From: Alphaproteobacteria bacterium
GTDB taxonomy: Bacteria; Pseudomonadota; Alphaproteobacteria; Puniceispirillales; Puniceispirillaceae
Direction of reading: 5' to 3'
DNA: 6,280 nucleotides
Assembly: GCA_011526395.1 (NCBI GenBank)
Contig: WTHW01000114.1
Coordinates: 1-6,280 of the forward strand
Notes under the pieces: model-generated
Databases searched by the model: none
What the model saw: the letters and a program-made list of their open reading frames with translations, nothing else
What the model was told of the DNA's origin: nothing
Translations under genes and position numbers: made by a program
Shown here: piece by piece, positions 5,854 to 6,280 of the stretch
How positions within the stretch are numbered: position 1 is the first letter of the stretch
Layout: the number at the start of each line of letters is the position of its first letter

Positions 5854-6280
5854 ATGGTGCTGCCAAAATACATTCAAACATTGCTTCAAAAATATGTGCC
5901 AAATTTGGGTGTTAATTTGGCAAGCGGTTACCTGTTAACATTCTCATTGATGGGCGTGAATATTTTGTTTGCGCCCTTCTATTTGCTATATTTGGATATA
6001 GCTGAATTTGGGCTCCTGATGTTCTTAATGAGCCTTGTTAACTTTGCAGCAATTGGCATAGGTTGGGCATCTGGTGGGCTTGTGCGGATGCTTGGTGAAG
6101 CCTGGGCAAATAATAATTTAGTCGATTTTCAAAATATTCATGCAATGGGACGTGTTGTATTCGTTACATATGCTATCGTTGCATCTGTATTATGTTTGTT
6201 CGGCTGGGCAATTTTGAATTATTTTGATGTAGTGTCACAGTCAGTGCCGCCAGAGGTGTGGTGCGCCATGATCTATATGT
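5854..6280 (+). CDS. Polysaccharide flippase-like (Wzx/MOP-type) membrane protein, N-terminal part
   Basis: An open frame of 142 residues continuing beyond the window. It is hydrophobic with segments at about 24-47, 53-72 and 103-124. The amphipathic start (MVLPKYIQTLLQKYVPNLG) leads into GYLLTFSLMGVNILFAPFYL, then a short loop with the motif LDIAEFGLLMFLMSL (47-61). This resembles the first helices of O-antigen and polysaccharide translocases (Wzx/RfbX, MATE-like MOP superfamily), whose early motif has an acidic-aromatic-Gly turn as in AEFG. Those proteins flip undecaprenyl-linked oligosaccharides across the inner membrane. ATG at 5854 with GGA (5846-5848) at 5 bases. It is 20 bases after the methyltransferase stop, so same operon. 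Another polytopic family is possible because only the N-terminus is visible. Confidence 0.72.
   Translation, partial: MVLPKYIQTLLQKYVPNLGVNLASGYLLTFSLMGVNILFAPFYLLYLDIAEFGLLMFLMSLVNFAAIGIGWASGGLVRMLGEAWANNNLVDFQNIHAMGRVVFVTYAIVASVLCLFGWAILNYFDVVSQSVPPEVWCAMIYM

Overview
The window looks like chromosomal DNA of a Gram-negative bacterium, most likely an alphaproteobacterium. The reasons are a tandem glycine riboswitch ahead of gcvT, a VanZ-like protein, an EamA transporter, and FkbM methyltransferases next to a lipid-linked sugar flippase. I cannot name the species; a marine SAR116-like lineage is only a guess from gene style and moderate GC.

Left part (1-2665), housekeeping-type genes. The 5' end of gcvT runs leftward out of the window (434-1). 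Its leader (about 722-435, minus strand) is a two-aptamer glycine riboswitch. A leader-linker pairing is visible, and so is a credible expression platform: the 3' strand of aptamer 2 can pair with the gcvT Shine-Dalgarno region. Divergent from it is a small VanZ-family membrane protein (818-1204), then an EamA/DMT exporter (1344-2294). The exporter converges on an ArsC-family reductase (2665-2315). The gcvT and vanZ-like promoters overlap in the same 40 bases.

Middle (2797-3974). An FkbM methyltransferase is followed by a 50-codon gene I do not recognise. Next is a 24-codon frame that looks like the N-terminal stub of a small membrane protein. It stops where it runs into the 3' end of a second, oppositely oriented FkbM methyltransferase (4683-3952). 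I read this as a likely recombination scar at the edge of a surface-polysaccharide locus.

Right part (3952-6280). The second FkbM gene and a rightward operon diverge from an AT-rich intergenic region holding a long imperfect inverted repeat. The operon has a class I SAM-dependent methyltransferase (best start 4952) and then, 20 bases later, the N-terminus of a Wzx-like polytopic membrane protein cut by the window end. Together these fit modification (methylation) and export of a cell-surface glycan. The glycan itself cannot be read from this window.

No rRNA, tRNA, CRISPR array, transposase or complete insertion sequence was seen. The most notable items are the full riboswitch architecture, the truncated small gene at the junction, the unannotated 50-aa gene, and the inverted repeat plus tiny upstream ORFs ahead of the methyltransferase.
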